A stretch of DNA of 64,000 bases from Streptomyces tuirus (GCF_014701095.1 NZ_AP023439.1:248001-312000), one strand, 5' to 3'; shown: positions 1-9,590, counted from the first letter of the stretch. The notes: generated by a model not told the origin, from the sequence alone. A program made the numbers and translations.

Positions 1-850
1 CCAGTCCCTCGCTGGTCAGGCCGGTCATGTGGTAGGCGTTGCCGAAGGTGGCGTAGCCGCCGATCTCGCAGTACACCCGGGCACCGCGGGCCCTGGCGTG
101 CTCCAGCTCCTCCAGGACGAGTACGGCGCCGCCCTCGCCCATGACGAAGCCGTTGCGGTCGGCGTCGAAGGGGCGTGAGGCGTGCGCCGGGTCGTCGTTG
201 TTCGGGGAGGTGGCCTTGATGGCGTCGAAGCAGGCCATGGTGATCGGGGAGATCGGCGAGTCCGAGGCGCCGGTTATGCAGATGTCGGCGCGGCCCTCCT
301 CCACGGTGTGGAAGGCGTACCCGACCGCGTCGAGCCCGGAGGTGCAGCCGGTGGACACGGTCTGCACCGGGCCGCGGGCTCCGAACCGCTCCGCCACCGT
401 CGAGGCGAGCGAGCCGGGTGTGAAGGCGCGGTGCAGATCGGGGCCGGCTTCCCGGTGGTCCACGTCCCAGCGCTGTCCGTGGTGGCTGACCAGGACGTAG
501 TCGTTCTCCAGCCGGGTGGTGCCGCCGACCGCCGTGCCGAGTGAGACGCCGACCCGCCACGGGTCCTCGGCGGTGAGGTCGACACCGGCGTCCCGTATCG
601 CTTCGTCTCCCGCGACCAGGGCGAACTGGATGTAGCGGTCGCTTCGTTCCACGTCCCGCTGGTCCAGGCCGTGGGCGGCGGGGTCGAAGTCGCACTCGGC
701 GGCGATGCGCGAGCGCAGACCGGAGGGGTCGAAGAACGTGATGGCCCGTGTCGCCGTGCGTCCGGCCGCCAGGAGGTCCCAGAACGCCGGCACGCCTATG
801 CCGCCGGGAGCGACGATACCTATGCCGGTGACCGCCACTCGCCTCGTCAT
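1..850 (-). CDS. Type II PKS ketosynthase alpha (KS-alpha), spore-pigment type, 3' end outside window
   Basis: This is the condensing subunit of a minimal type II polyketide synthase, which pairs with a chain-length factor and an ACP to build the poly-beta-ketone. The first 283 codons are visible and the C-terminus lies beyond base 1. The start [11 protein letters not shown] is typical of KS-alpha. The active-site cysteine lies in [12 protein letters not shown] at residue 169, the usual position. The ATG overlaps the cupin stop by 4 bp (ATGA), so the two are probably translationally coupled. Gene order with the cupin and SchA/CurD-domain protein matches whiE ORFIII of the S. coelicolor grey spore pigment locus. 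That identification rests on family knowledge plus context. Confidence 0.93.
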   Translation of the reverse strand, partial: MTRRVAVTGIGIVAPGGIGVPAFWDLLAAGRTATRAITFFDPSGLRSRIAAECDFDPAAHGLDQRDVERSDRYIQFALVAGDEAIRDAGVDLTAEDPWRVGVSLGTAVGGTTRLENDYVLVSHHGQRWDVDHREAGPDLHRAFTPGSLASTVAERFGARGPVQTVSTGCTSGLDAVGYAFHTVEEGRADICITGASDSPISPITMACFDAIKATSPNNDDPAHASRPFDADRNGFVMGEGGAVLVLEELEHARARGARVYCEIGGYATFGNAYHMTGLTSEGL

Positions 851-1290
851 GACCGGACCTGACGTCGTTCGGCCGCCTCCGCTCCCACCGCTGCGGACTG
901 GACGTCGGTCTCCTCGGTGTCGACGTGACCCAGCGGCGGACTCGGGGCCAGGGGGCCGAGGTGGAAGACCAGCCGGGCCTCCACGTCGCCGACGTTGCGG
1001 AAGCGGTGGCGCATGTTGACGGGGATGAGCAGCCCCTGCTCGGGCTGGAGCGGGTGCGGCTCTCCGTCCAGGTCCACCTCGAGCTGCCCGCACACCACGT
1101 ACACGAACTCCTCGGAGTACGGGTGGTAGTGCTCACCGATGCGGTCACCGGGCTCGATGAGGGCCACGCCCATGAATCCACTGGTGGCGCCCACCGCGGC
1201 CGGAGTGAGCATGGCGCGCAGGTCACCGCCTCGCCGGCGGTTGGGCTCGACGTCGCTCAGGCTCACGATGTTGGGACGGGATGTGATCAC
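847..1290 (-). CDS. Cupin protein of spore-pigment cluster (WhiE ORFII-like)
   Basis: A 147-residue single-domain cupin. Metal-ligand histidines are visible in [15 protein letters not shown] (about residues 52-66) and in the second motif around [11 protein letters not shown]. Small cupins of this kind are constant members of spore-pigment PKS clusters, where they are thought to help fold or cyclise the polyketide; the exact reaction is unsettled. The start is GTG with GGAGGA five bases upstream. The stop overlaps the KS-alpha start by 4 bp, and 68 bp separate it from the SchA/CurD gene upstream, so one operon is likely. Confidence 0.9.
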   Translation of the reverse strand: MITSRPNIVSLSDVEPNRRRGGDLRAMLTPAAVGATSGFMGVALIEPGDRIGEHYHPYSEEFVYVVCGQLEVDLDGEPHPLQPEQGLLIPVNMRHRFRNVGDVEARLVFHLGPLAPSPPLGHVDTEETDVQSAAVGAEAAERRQVRS

Positions 1291-1358
1291 GGGTTCCTCC
1301 GTTGAGGTGCTGCACCGACGCGGGAGAGGCGGCACCGCCTCTCCCGCCGGATGGCGGA

Positions 1359-2516
1359 TCAGGCGTCGGGCGACCGGCGGTCGGTGACGAGATCCATGCG
1401 CGCCAGTTCGAGCAGGCGCGCGAGGCTGCCGTCCTTCGACGCGACCACGTCCATGCCCGCGGTCTCGTCCAGCAGCGTCGTCAGCTCGGCCACCTGTGCC
1501 GAGTCGGACAGGCCGAGGATCTGGCCGGGGTCGGCCGCCTCGAGTCCGCCGTGCACGTCGATCAGCCGTACGACGACGTCGTCGCGCTGGAAGATCGTGC
1601 TGCGCAGGACGGGGCTGCGCGGGTCGTCGGCCGCCGTCTCGTCGCGGTGGGCCAGGAGTTCGGCGAGCTGCATCCCGCGTTCCGGCCGCGCCGGGTAGTA
1701 CAGGGCGTACCGCTCGGCCTGCGCGTTCGGCCGCTCCGCCATCACGTGGTGGACGGCCGGCAGCGCGGCCCTGGTGAAGAAGACCCGGGCGGACTCGGGG
1801 TCGCCCAGGTCCCGGTCCTGCTCCAGATGAGGGTTGATGGCCTCTTCGACGGCCCGTACTTCGGGCTGCCGGGCGACGTGACGCAGCGCGGCCAGCAGAT
1901 CGCCCCGCACCTCGACGGCCCGCACCACCCGGTTGCCGTGCATGAACAGCGAGGTGCGGCACAGGCGCGTGGTGTCGTCGACCTTGGGCTCGGGCGAGTC
2001 GTAGTCGGCGAGGATCTTTGCGACGATCTCCTCGCTGCCGGGCTTCACGGTGAAGGTGAGCGCGTGCCGGATCACGCCGTCGCCGATCCTGGGCGCCGTC
2101 TGGAGCCTGCGTGCCTCCGGGTCGGTGCCCGCCGCCGGGCCGCCGGTCTCGCGGACCACGTGGAAGCGCAGTGACCGGGTGTCGCGGACGCAGCTGTGCA
2201 GCGGCTCCACCATCCGCACGTGCTCTTCGCTGTTGACCCAGGCCAGGAAGGGCGGGGCGCTCTCCCACTCGCTGGTGATGAGCCACTGGGACGGGTTCTC
2301 GATCGACTGGCACAGCTGGTCGCTGACATGCCCGGGCACGGACGCGACCTGATTGCACAACTGTTCGTAAGCTTCGAGGAACTGGTGCTGGGCCCCGTCG
2401 TGGACGTCGACCAGGAGGACGACACGCAGCCGGGAACCGTCGAACACGGACTGGGAGACATGGTGCGACGCCTGTCGCGCACGCGAACCTTCCACCCGTT
2501 CGGACGTGGTGGTCAT
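1359..2516 (-). CDS. SchA/CurD-domain protein (WhiE ORFI-like), spore-pigment cluster
   Basis: A 385-residue protein. Its N-terminal third resembles an antibiotic-biosynthesis-monooxygenase (dimeric alpha-beta barrel) domain, with the segment around [25 protein letters not shown]. The rest is the SchA/CurD-like domain known almost only from spore-pigment PKS loci (whiE, sch, cur). I chose the ATG at 2516 because AAGGAG lies nine bases upstream; an ATG nine bases earlier abuts that Shine-Dalgarno and is unlikely. It is the first gene of the ORFI-cupin-KS operon, with a 277-bp gap upstream that should hold the developmental promoter. Its role is probably in modifying the pigment, but the reaction is unknown. 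Confidence 0.88.
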   Translation of the reverse strand: MTTTSERVEGSRARQASHHVSQSVFDGSRLRVVLLVDVHDGAQHQFLEAYEQLCNQVASVPGHVSDQLCQSIENPSQWLITSEWESAPPFLAWVNSEEHVRMVEPLHSCVRDTRSLRFHVVRETGGPAAGTDPEARRLQTAPRIGDGVIRHALTFTVKPGSEEIVAKILADYDSPEPKVDDTTRLCRTSLFMHGNRVVRAVEVRGDLLAALRHVARQPEVRAVEEAINPHLEQDRDLGDPESARVFFTRAALPAVHHVMAERPNAQAERYALYYPARPERGMQLAELLAHRDETAADDPRSPVLRSTIFQRDDVVVRLIDVHGGLEAADPGQILGLSDSAQVAELTTLLDETAGMDVVASKDGSLARLLELARMDLVTDRRSPDA

Positions 2517-2793
2517 CCCGCACATCTCCTTCGCGGAGGGGAAAGTGAGCGCCGGCCGCGGTGGTGCGACGTCGGCGTTCCTCGATCCTGTGGCCGTCCC
2601 CGCGCATCGCGCGACTCGGACGGCGTACGCGAGTGACGGGTGCGGGGCGGCCGGTACGAGAAGAGCCCGGACGGATCAGGCCGATCCGCGCGGCAACGGA
2701 CTGCCGGGCACGCTCGCCCGCACAGGTGACGAAGACGGCGGCGGGACGGTCGGCCTTCCGCGGGCCGACCGCCCCGCCGGTGCGCCGGAGCTC

Positions 2794-4452
2794 TCAGGCG
2801 ACTGCCAGCGCGGTCCTCAGGACCTGGTGCAGCACCGCCTCGGCGTCCGGGTCCGGCCCCTGGGACCGCCATACGACGAATCCGTCGGGCCGGACGAGCA
2901 CCGCGCCTCCGGGGCCCGTGCCGTGGCGCTCGGCCCAGTCGGCGTCGTCCTCCGGCACCAGGTCCGCCTGTGCTTCGCTGCCCACCCGGTACGACGCGAG
3001 CGGGAGGGACAACTTGTCGGCGAGACGAACGGCTGCCTCGTGCCACTCGTTCGGCTCAGCGGCGTCACTGAGCAGCACGAGGGACCGCTCGTACAGGTCG
3101 AGCGTCGAGAGCCGTTCGTCGCCCCGGCGCACCCACAGGTGAGGCGCCCTGCTGCCCGGTCCACCGCTCAGGTCGAGGCGCTCGGGCACGACCGGGACCG
3201 CCGGATCGGCGCCGACCACGGCACCCTGCGGGTAGCGGTAGCCGAGGGCCACGTTGAGGATGCCCTTCTGGGGACCGCCGCCGCCCGCCGCGGGGGGCGG
3301 GGCGAATCCGGGGTGGCTGTGCTCGGCCGACCGGGCCGCGGCCCGCGCGCTGGTGGCCTCGGCCACGGGGCGTCGTTCGGCGTCGTACGTGTCCAGCAGC
3401 TCCTCCCCCGCCCAGCCGTCGAGCACGGCGGCCAGTTTCCAGGCGAGGTTGTGCGCGTCCTGGATACCGGTGTTGGAACCGAAGGCCCCGGTGGGGGACA
3501 TCTCGTGCGCCGAGTCACCGGCCAGGAACACACGTCCCGACCGGTAGCTGCGGGCGACCCGCTGAGCTGCGTGCCAGGGCGCCTTGCCGGTGATCTCCAC
3601 GTCGAGGTCGGCGACTCCGACCGCCCGGCGGATGTGCTCGACGCAGCGCTCGTCGGTGAACTCCTCCAGGGTCTCCCCGTTTTCCGGGTGCCAGGGGGCG
3701 TGGAAGACCCAGTTCTCGCGGTTGTCCACCGGCAGCAGGGCGCCGTCGGCGTCCGGGTTCGTCAGGTAGCAGACGATGAAGTGACGGTCCCCCACGACGT
3801 CGGCGAGACGGCGGGAGCGGAACGTGAGGCTGACGTTGTGGAACAGGTCGCCGGGTCCGCTCTGGGTGATGCCGAGTTGTTCGCGCACGGGGCTGCGGGG
3901 GCCGTCCGCGGCGACGAGATAGTCCGCGCGGATGGTGGTGTGCTCACCCGTCTCGCGGCTCTTGACGACGGCGGTGACACCGGTGGAGTCGCTCTCGAAC
4001 GACAGCAGCTCGGTGGCGAAGCGCAGATCGCCTCCGTGCTCGCGGGCGTGGTCGAGCAGCACCGGTTCGAGGTCGTTCTGGCTGCACAGGCACCAGGCGC
4101 TGGGGCTGAAGCGGGCCAGGCCGCCGCCCGGGTCGATGTCCCTGAACAGCCACTCGCCCGCGTCGCCGACCAGGGTGGGTGCCTGGAGGATGCCGTGGTT
4201 GACGGCCAGGGTGGCGGCCGCGTCCTTGATCCCCTGTTCGACACCCGCCACCCGGAACAGTTCCATGGTGCGGACGTTGTTGCCGCGGCCCCGCGGGTGG
4301 ATGGAGGTGCCCGCGTGGCGCTCCACCAGCATGTGGGGCACGCCCAGCCGTCCCAGGAACAACGAGGTGGACAGGCCGACCAGGGAGCCGCCCACGATGA
4401 GGACCGGGACGCTGAGGGTGTGGGGGCCCGTCCGTCCGGCTCGTTCGTTCAT
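2794..4452 (-). CDS. FAD-dependent aromatic hydroxylase (WhiE ORFVIII / SchC type)
   Basis: A 552-residue PheA/TfdB-class flavin monooxygenase. Visible motifs are the N-terminal dinucleotide fold (VLIVGGSLVGLSTS), the DG motif (VAADGPRSPVREQLG) and the GD motif (FLAGDSAHEMSPTG) that binds the FAD ribityl chain. A thioredoxin-like C-terminal domain follows, as usual in this class. The start at 4452 has GGAGG eight bases upstream. It presumably hydroxylates the pigment aromatic core. In S. coelicolor the equivalent gene is transcribed divergently from ORFI-VII; here it lies upstream of ORFI on the same strand, 277 bp away, so the locus is arranged differently. Confidence 0.88.
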   Translation of the reverse strand: MNERAGRTGPHTLSVPVLIVGGSLVGLSTSLFLGRLGVPHMLVERHAGTSIHPRGRGNNVRTMELFRVAGVEQGIKDAAATLAVNHGILQAPTLVGDAGEWLFRDIDPGGGLARFSPSAWCLCSQNDLEPVLLDHAREHGGDLRFATELLSFESDSTGVTAVVKSRETGEHTTIRADYLVAADGPRSPVREQLGITQSGPGDLFHNVSLTFRSRRLADVVGDRHFIVCYLTNPDADGALLPVDNRENWVFHAPWHPENGETLEEFTDERCVEHIRRAVGVADLDVEITGKAPWHAAQRVARSYRSGRVFLAGDSAHEMSPTGAFGSNTGIQDAHNLAWKLAAVLDGWAGEELLDTYDAERRPVAEATSARAAARSAEHSHPGFAPPPAAGGGGPQKGILNVALGYRYPQGAVVGADPAVPVVPERLDLSGGPGSRAPHLWVRRGDERLSTLDLYERSLVLLSDAAEPNEWHEAAVRLADKLSLPLASYRVGSEAQADLVPEDDADWAERHGTGPGGAVLVRPDGFVVWRSQGPDPDAEAVLHQVLRTALAVA

Positions 4453-4706
4453 CACTCTCGCCTCCAGCGCATCGATGCCGCCGACCCGGCCGGATACGGC
4501 GGAGATCCTCATGCATGCCCCGGGAAGCTGACGGCGGCTCAGGCTTCACCCGCCTGCGTCGTGACACGGGCGGGTCCCGGTGGCCCGGGGGCATGCGCAC
4601 GGCCGCCACGGACGTCACCGGTCCGGCGATCGGGGGAGCGAACCCGGCACGGTCCGTTGCCCGGCGGCGTCAGTAGATTGGTGGCCACCGACCCAGGAGA
4701 AGACCC

Positions 4707-5543
4707 GTGCCCGGCCGCCCCCGCGTTCTGTTCGTGACCGACCTCGCCTACCCGGCCCGGGGGCGGCGCTACGGCGACGAGGACGTCTTCCTGTCGTCGC
4801 GGCTGCGCAGGGACTTCGACCTCGCGCTGTGCCACCCGCTGGACGCCGCCGCCCTCATGGACTCCTTCGACGCGGTCGTGGTCCGCAACAGCGGTCCGGT
4901 GCTCCACTACCAGCGGGAGTACGACGCCTTCCGGAACCAGGCCGCGGCGCGCGGCACCCGGGTCTACAACCCGTTGTCGGGCCGGGCGGACATGGCCGGC
5001 AAGCAGTACCTGCTGGATCTGACGGCAGCCGGATACCCGGTCATCCCCACCGTCGGCCGGCCGCGGGATCTGCACCTGCTGCCCCCGGCCGAGCAGTACG
5101 TGGTCAAGCCGAAGGCGGGGGCGGACTCGATCGGCCTCACCGTCGTCCCCCGGGACGGGCTGGACGGCCTCACCTACGGTGACGTGCTGATCCAGCCCCG
5201 CGTCGACTTCCGCTACGAGGTGTCGTTCTACTACGTCGACGACGCCTTCCAGTACGCCCTCCACGCCCCCGATCCCGAGCGGCGCTGGGTCCTCGAGCCC
5301 TACCTGCCCACGGAAGCCGACCTCGGTTTCGCCCGCCGCTTCATCGACTGGAACACCCTCGACCACGGCATCCAGCGCGTGGACGCCTGCCGCACCCGGG
5401 AGGGCGACCTGCTCCTGGTCGAGTTGGAGGACCTCAACCCGTACCTGTCCCTGGACCGTGTCGACGCCCCGACCCGCGACGCCTTCGTCGCCGCCATGAC
5501 CAGCTCCCTCCACCGGTTCCTGGACGTCTCGCCGCGCGTTTAG
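4707..5543 (+). CDS. Orphan ATP-grasp-type protein
   Basis: A 278-residue protein resembling the glutathione-synthetase/RimK ATP-grasp fold. An N-terminal pre-ATP domain (RVLFVTDLAYPARG) is followed by QYVVKPKAGADSIG, which fits the ATP-binding lysine and glycine-rich loop. C-terminal acidic metal-ligand residues sit in LLVELEDLNPYLSLD. Such enzymes join a carboxylate to an amine or thiol using ATP. The substrate cannot be told, and no partner peptide or ligase substrate gene lies next to it. The start is GTG with AGGAG seven bases upstream. It is divergent from the pigment hydroxylase with a 254-bp gap and is probably monocistronic. Confidence 0.72.
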   Translation: MPGRPRVLFVTDLAYPARGRRYGDEDVFLSSRLRRDFDLALCHPLDAAALMDSFDAVVVRNSGPVLHYQREYDAFRNQAAARGTRVYNPLSGRADMAGKQYLLDLTAAGYPVIPTVGRPRDLHLLPPAEQYVVKPKAGADSIGLTVVPRDGLDGLTYGDVLIQPRVDFRYEVSFYYVDDAFQYALHAPDPERRWVLEPYLPTEADLGFARRFIDWNTLDHGIQRVDACRTREGDLLLVELEDLNPYLSLDRVDAPTRDAFVAAMTSSLHRFLDVSPRV

Positions 5544-5550
5544 CCGGCCC

Positions 5551-5772
5551 CCGGGTTGGGCGTACGGACTGGGCAGCTACTGCTTCTTCAACGTCAACCC
5601 GTCCGTCACCGCCGAGCACGCCTTCGAGGTGCCCGACAACCCGAACGTGCGCTTGCGGAACATGGTCACCGTCTCACTCGGCGGCACCGGCACGATCCGG
5701 CACGTCATCAACGACCGCGGCGGCCCGTCGAACTCCTCGACCAACGTGGCGAACCTGGTGAGCTACCCGTGA
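5551..5772 (+). pseudogene. C-terminal remnant of a large secreted protein
   Basis: Immediately after the ATP-grasp stop, this frame reads as a conserved protein tail. It includes AYGLGSYCFFNVNPSV and ends in a Thr/Ser-rich beta segment before TGA at 5770. This resembles the C-terminus of large secreted Streptomyces proteins annotated as adenylyl-cyclase-like or beta-helix proteins. No start codon, ribosome site or signal peptide precedes it, and the frame opens inside the neighbouring gene's stop region. I read it as the surviving 3' end of a deleted gene. Its last 10 bp overlap the 3' end of the convergent RibD-like gene. Confidence 0.6.
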
Positions 5773-6353
5773 GGCGCCGCGCCGGGTGGCCGGCGGACCA
5801 CGCGGTGGCGAAGGTAGACGACGCGTGAGCTGAAGGGGCGGGTCTCGACGAGTTCGAGATCGACCCGGCGTTCGTGCCGGGGGAAGTAGGGAATGCCGCC
5901 GCCGACCAGTACCGGGTAGACCAGGGTCCGGTACTCGTCGATCAGGCCCGCCGCGGCCGCCTCGGCGGCCAGGGTCGCGCCACCGATCGCGATCTCCCCC
6001 TCCCCCGGCTCGGAGCGCAACCGCTCGATCTCCTCCGCGACATCGCCGGAAGCGAGGCGGGCATTGCCCTGTACCTCCGACAGCGTGGTGGAGAACACCA
6101 CCTTCGGGAGCGGCTTCCACAGCGCGGCCCACTCCAGCTGTGTGTCGTCGAGCGAAGCGTCCTGATCGGCGGTCTCCCAGTACAGCATCGTCTCGTACAG
6201 CCGTCGTCCCAGCAGGTGGACGCCGACCCCCCGGATGTCCTCGTTCCAGAAGCGAAGGATGTCCTCGTCCGGCCCACCCCAGTCGAAACCGCCGTCCGGG
6301 CCGACGATGTAGCCGTCGAGTGAGACGTTCATCGAGTAGGTCACGCTGCGCAT
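5763..6353 (-). CDS. RibD C-terminal-domain (dihydrofolate-reductase fold) protein
   Basis: A 196-residue protein of the RibD-C / bacterial DHFR-like family, which usually reduces a small substrate with NADPH. Family landmarks are the N-terminal SMNVSLDGYIVGPDG, the middle LLGRRLYETMLYWE, and IAIGGATLAAEAAAAGLIDEY, where the glycine motif binds NADPH. Length is normal. The ATG has GGAGG seven bases upstream; a GTG one codon earlier is possible. These proteins are often annotated as deaminase/reductase but rarely have a known substrate. A second, decayed copy of the same family lies at 57968-58205. Confidence 0.85.
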   Translation of the reverse strand: MRSVTYSMNVSLDGYIVGPDGGFDWGGPDEDILRFWNEDIRGVGVHLLGRRLYETMLYWETADQDASLDDTQLEWAALWKPLPKVVFSTTLSEVQGNARLASGDVAEEIERLRSEPGEGEIAIGGATLAAEAAAAGLIDEYRTLVYPVLVGGGIPYFPRHERRVDLELVETRPFSSRVVYLRHRVVRRPPGAAPHG

Positions 6354-6614
6354 CACAAGCCCTCCTCGGGGACGGGTTCCACCGTACGACCGCCGACGGC
6401 GCAGGGCGGATCGCGACGCACGGCGTCGCCCACGGCAGAGGGTTCAGCCGCTCCTGCCTCCCGCGCCGGAACGAGGGAACGGTCTGCTCTACCCTCATGT
6501 GCGTGGCCGATCAGTGCTATTCGGCCTCCGAGGGGATCGGCAGAGTCATCAGCGCCGGAGGACCACCGGAGCTGGGCTCGAAAACAGGCGTTGGCCCGCC
6601 TGTCAGGAGGACCG

Positions 6615-7286
6615 TTGCACCAGGACCAGCGGGCGGACCGGCCCGGCAGCCACGGAGAGCACGAGATGCAGCGCGCGCTGGGCACCACGAGCCGCGCCGA
6701 CCGCTTCTACGACGAACAGGTACTGGACCGGCTCAACCCCAGAATGAGGGAGTTCGTCGCCCGCCAGGAGATGTTCTTCCTCGCCACGTCCGACAGCACC
6801 GGGCAGTGCGACAGCACGTTCCGGGCCGGCCCGGCCGGTTTTCTCCGCGTTCTCGATGACACGACCCTCGCGTATCCGGAGTACCGGGGGAACGGCGTCA
6901 TGGCCTCGCTGGGCAACATCCGGGAGAACCCACACGTCGGCCTGCTGATGGTGGACTTCTCCGTGGACCGCATCGGGCTGCACGTCAACGGCCGGGCCCA
7001 CCTGGTCACCGATGACACCATGCGCCGCAGCCATCCCGAGCTGCCCGCCGATCCGCTGCCCGGCCGCCGCCCCCAGATGTGGGTCGAAGTCGAGGTCGAA
7101 GAGGCCTACATCCACTGCTCGAAGCACATACCGAGGCTGGTCAGAGCACCTCTGCGCCCACAGAGCACGGAAGAGCACACCACGGCCGCCGTCGGCGAAC
7201 AGGCCTGGGGCACGGACGACGTCAGACGCAAGGGCGGCGACTACTTCGAGGCGGCGAACTCGAAACACGACCAGGCCGTGCGGTGA
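6615..7286 (+). CDS. Pyridoxamine-5'-phosphate-oxidase-like FMN-binding protein
   Basis: About 223 residues of the PNPOx-like split-barrel flavoprotein superfamily. Recognisable parts are RQEMFFLATSDSTGQCDST (strand carrying FMN contacts), GNGVMASLGNIRENPHVGLLMVDF and the later VEVEVEEAYIHCSKHIP, a typical motif of this subfamily. Such proteins bind FMN or F420 and reduce small electrophiles; the substrate is unknown. Start choice is open: TTG at 6615 follows AGGAGG by four bases, and ATG at 6666 (MQRALGTT) has GGAG eight bases upstream. It lies with Usp, PFK and PPK2 genes, a grouping reminiscent of hypoxia or dormancy regulons in actinomycetes. Confidence 0.82.
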   Translation: MHQDQRADRPGSHGEHEMQRALGTTSRADRFYDEQVLDRLNPRMREFVARQEMFFLATSDSTGQCDSTFRAGPAGFLRVLDDTTLAYPEYRGNGVMASLGNIRENPHVGLLMVDFSVDRIGLHVNGRAHLVTDDTMRRSHPELPADPLPGRRPQMWVEVEVEEAYIHCSKHIPRLVRAPLRPQSTEEHTTAAVGEQAWGTDDVRRKGGDYFEAANSKHDQAVR

Positions 7287-7414
7287 CCTGCGGCGGGTCA
7301 TGATCAGCCACCGGCGGTCACCGGTCCGGGCGCCGTAGCCGTCCCGTCGTGGAACAGTGGAGAGGGGCATGGGCCGGGAGCCCGCCAGGGTGCGGGCGGA
7401 GTGAGGAGGCCGGG

Positions 7415-8302
7415 ATGCGGCTCCCTGTGCTGGTGGGCATCGACGGGTCCGAGCGCGCCGCTGCGGCGGCCGACCGGGCGGCACGGGAGGCAGCGCTGCG
7501 CGGCGTTGCGCTGCGGCTGCTGCACGCGTCTCCGCAGCTGCCCGGAGCCGTCGTTCCGGGTCCGGCCCTGCACCGGCTGCGCGACATCGGCGCCCAGTGG
7601 CTCCAGCGGACGGTCGCGGACCTCGCCGACCGTCACCCGGACCTCCGGGTGGAGAGCGTGCAGTCCGACGACGCGCCGGCCGAGGCGCTCGTCGCCGCGG
7701 CAGGTGATGCGGCGCTCCTCGTCGTCGGCATGCGCGGAACGGGCGGGTTCGAGGGGCTGGCGGTCGGCTCGGTGGCTCTGCGGGCGGCGGCAGCGGCCCC
7801 CTGCCCCGTCGTGCTCGTCCCGCACCGCCCCGGCACCGTCGCGGAGCAGGGTCCCGCAGCGCACGGCACCGGCCGGATCGTCCTGGGCTTCGACGTGCAC
7901 CGGCCGGTCGGTGAGGTGGCCGACTTCGCGTTCGCGGCGGCCGATGCTCATGCCGCCCGACTGCACGTGGTGCAGGCCTGGGCCTTTCCCGCCCAATCCG
8001 TCTCGTCACGGAGCCTGGTGGTGACCGAGGAGGACCGGGCGGACTGGGAGGACCAGGAGGTTCTGCGGCTGGCCGACGTGCTGCGGCCGTGGCAGGAGAA
8101 GTACCCCGGTGTGACCGTCGGCAGCGATCTCATGCTGCTCCGTCCCGCGGAGGCGCTCCTGAACGCCTCCGGGGGTGCGGACCTGGTCGTCGTGGGGCGC
8201 CGAGCGGAGCCGCGGGCGGCGGAAGGCCGTCTCGGGCCGGTCGCCCACGCCGTGCTGCACCACGCCCGCTGCCCTGTGGCGGTCGTCCCGCACGGAGGGT
8301 GA
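7415..8302 (+). CDS. Tandem-domain universal stress protein
   Basis: A 295-residue protein with two UspA domains (about residues 1-140 and 150-295). Each starts with a beta strand carrying the ATP-site aspartate (VGIDGSERA; VLGFDVHRP). The first keeps the G-x2-G-x9-G-S type nucleotide loop (GMRGTGGFEGLAVGS). The second has a looser version (GRRAEPRAAEGRLG). ATP-binding tandem Usps are typical of actinobacterial stress and hypoxia regulons. The ATG has GAGGAGG five bases upstream. The gene ends 4 bp from the convergent phosphofructokinase stop. I saw no convincing DosR/OsdR-type box upstream. Confidence 0.93.
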   Translation: MRLPVLVGIDGSERAAAAADRAAREAALRGVALRLLHASPQLPGAVVPGPALHRLRDIGAQWLQRTVADLADRHPDLRVESVQSDDAPAEALVAAAGDAALLVVGMRGTGGFEGLAVGSVALRAAAAAPCPVVLVPHRPGTVAEQGPAAHGTGRIVLGFDVHRPVGEVADFAFAAADAHAARLHVVQAWAFPAQSVSSRSLVVTEEDRADWEDQEVLRLADVLRPWQEKYPGVTVGSDLMLLRPAEALLNASGGADLVVVGRRAEPRAAEGRLGPVAHAVLHHARCPVAVVPHGG

Positions 8303-8306
8303 CCGC

Positions 8307-9332
8307 TCAGCCGTAGAAGGCTTCGAACTCGTCGTACAGCGACGGGTCCACCACCTTGTTCCGCGCGGTGGTGTCCGCGAGGGGGACGCGGACGATCCGC
8401 GTGCCCTGCAGGGCGACCATGCTGCCGAAGTCGCCTTCCTCGACCGCGTCGATGGCATGAAGGCCGAACCGGGTGGCGAGCCACCGGTCGAAGGCGCTCG
8501 GTGTGCCGCCGCGCTGGATGTGGCCGAGGACCGTGGTGCGGGCGTCCTTCTGGGTGCGGGCCGAGATCTCCTGGGCCAGCCACTCTCCGATGCCGGACAG
8601 CCGCACATGGCCGAACTCGTCCAGGGACTGGTCCTTGACCATCAGCTGTCCCTCCTTGGGGACCGCCCCTTCGGCCACGACGACGATCGGCGCGTAGTTG
8701 ATCTCGAACCGGCGTTTCACCAGCTCACAGACCTGATCGATATCGAAGGGCCGCTCCGGGATGAGGATCACGTTGGCGCCGCCCGCGACGCCGGCGTGCA
8801 GCGCGATCCACCCCGAGTGCCGCCCCATCACCTCCACCACGAGCGCGCGCATGTGTGACTCCGCGGTGGTGTGGAGGCGGTCGATGGCCTCCGTCGCGAT
8901 ACCGACGGCCGTGTCGAAACCGAAGGTGTAGTCGGTGCCCGAGACGTCGTTGTCGATGGTCTTCGGCACACCGACGAGGTTGATCCCCTGCCGGCTCAGC
9001 TCCGTGGCCGCCCCCAGCGTGTCCTCGCCGCCGATCACGACGAGCGCGTCCACCTCGTGCGAGGCGAGGGTGTCCTGGACCCGTCGCAGCCCGTCCTCGT
9101 GCTTGAACGGGTTCGTGCGGGAGGATCCGAGGATGGTCCCGCCGCGCGGGAGGATCCCCCGGACACTTGAGATGTCCAGCGGAACGACGTCGTTCTTGAG
9201 CAGGCCGAGCCAGCCGTCCCGCACACCGACGAAGTCGAACGCGTACTCCTGGACGCCCTTGCGGACGACACTGCGGATCACCGCGTTGAGGCCGGGACAG
9301 TCACCGCCGCCGGTCAGTACTCCGACCCTCAT
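8307..9332 (-). CDS. pfkA: 6-phosphofructokinase with pyrophosphate-type active-site residues
   Basis: A 341-residue group III phosphofructokinase making fructose-1,6-bisphosphate. Substrate motifs are present: GVLTGGGDCPGLNAVIR, PKTIDND with catalytic Asp at 127-129, and MGRHSGW. Residue 104 is Asp (GGEDTLGAA) and residue 124 is Lys. The same pair occurs in the PPi-dependent enzyme of Amycolatopsis methanolica, whereas ATP-dependent Streptomyces PfkA has Gly at 104 (GGEGTL). The enzyme may therefore use pyrophosphate; that is inference from two residues. The ATG has GGGAGA seven bases upstream. Its divergent neighbour is PPK2. Confidence 0.92.
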   Translation of the reverse strand: MRVGVLTGGGDCPGLNAVIRSVVRKGVQEYAFDFVGVRDGWLGLLKNDVVPLDISSVRGILPRGGTILGSSRTNPFKHEDGLRRVQDTLASHEVDALVVIGGEDTLGAATELSRQGINLVGVPKTIDNDVSGTDYTFGFDTAVGIATEAIDRLHTTAESHMRALVVEVMGRHSGWIALHAGVAGGANVILIPERPFDIDQVCELVKRRFEINYAPIVVVAEGAVPKEGQLMVKDQSLDEFGHVRLSGIGEWLAQEISARTQKDARTTVLGHIQRGGTPSAFDRWLATRFGLHAIDAVEEGDFGSMVALQGTRIVRVPLADTTARNKVVDPSLYDEFEAFYG

Positions 9333-9590
9333 GGGCTTTCTCCCATCCGCTGCGCACCTCGTCCGTCCGCTCGCGCCGCTCACGGCGCCCGGAGACGGCA
9401 GCCGGTCCTCGGACCGCCACCTCCCCTCCAGCCTCCCTCGATCCGATCGGCGGTGGCCACTCGGACGGGCCCGTACGACGACGGTTCCGTGCCGTCACCG
9501 CCGGCGCAGCGGCACGTCGTGCGCGGGCCCCGGCAGGACAGTACGGTGCAGGAACGGAGGCCCGACGGCACCGCGGCGTGCGGAGGCGGC

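Noticed and set aside
2506..4737. A long plus-strand open frame of over 700 codons antisense to the pigment hydroxylase
   Set aside because: It has no ribosome site or protein-like motifs. The opposite strand carries full flavin-monooxygenase motifs. GC-rich codon bias opens such antisense frames.
6357..9590. DosR/OsdR-type boxes upstream of the PNPOx-like, Usp and ppk2 genes
   Set aside because: I looked for GGGAC-N4-GTCCC-like palindromes and found none convincing. A matrix scan would be needed to exclude weak sites.
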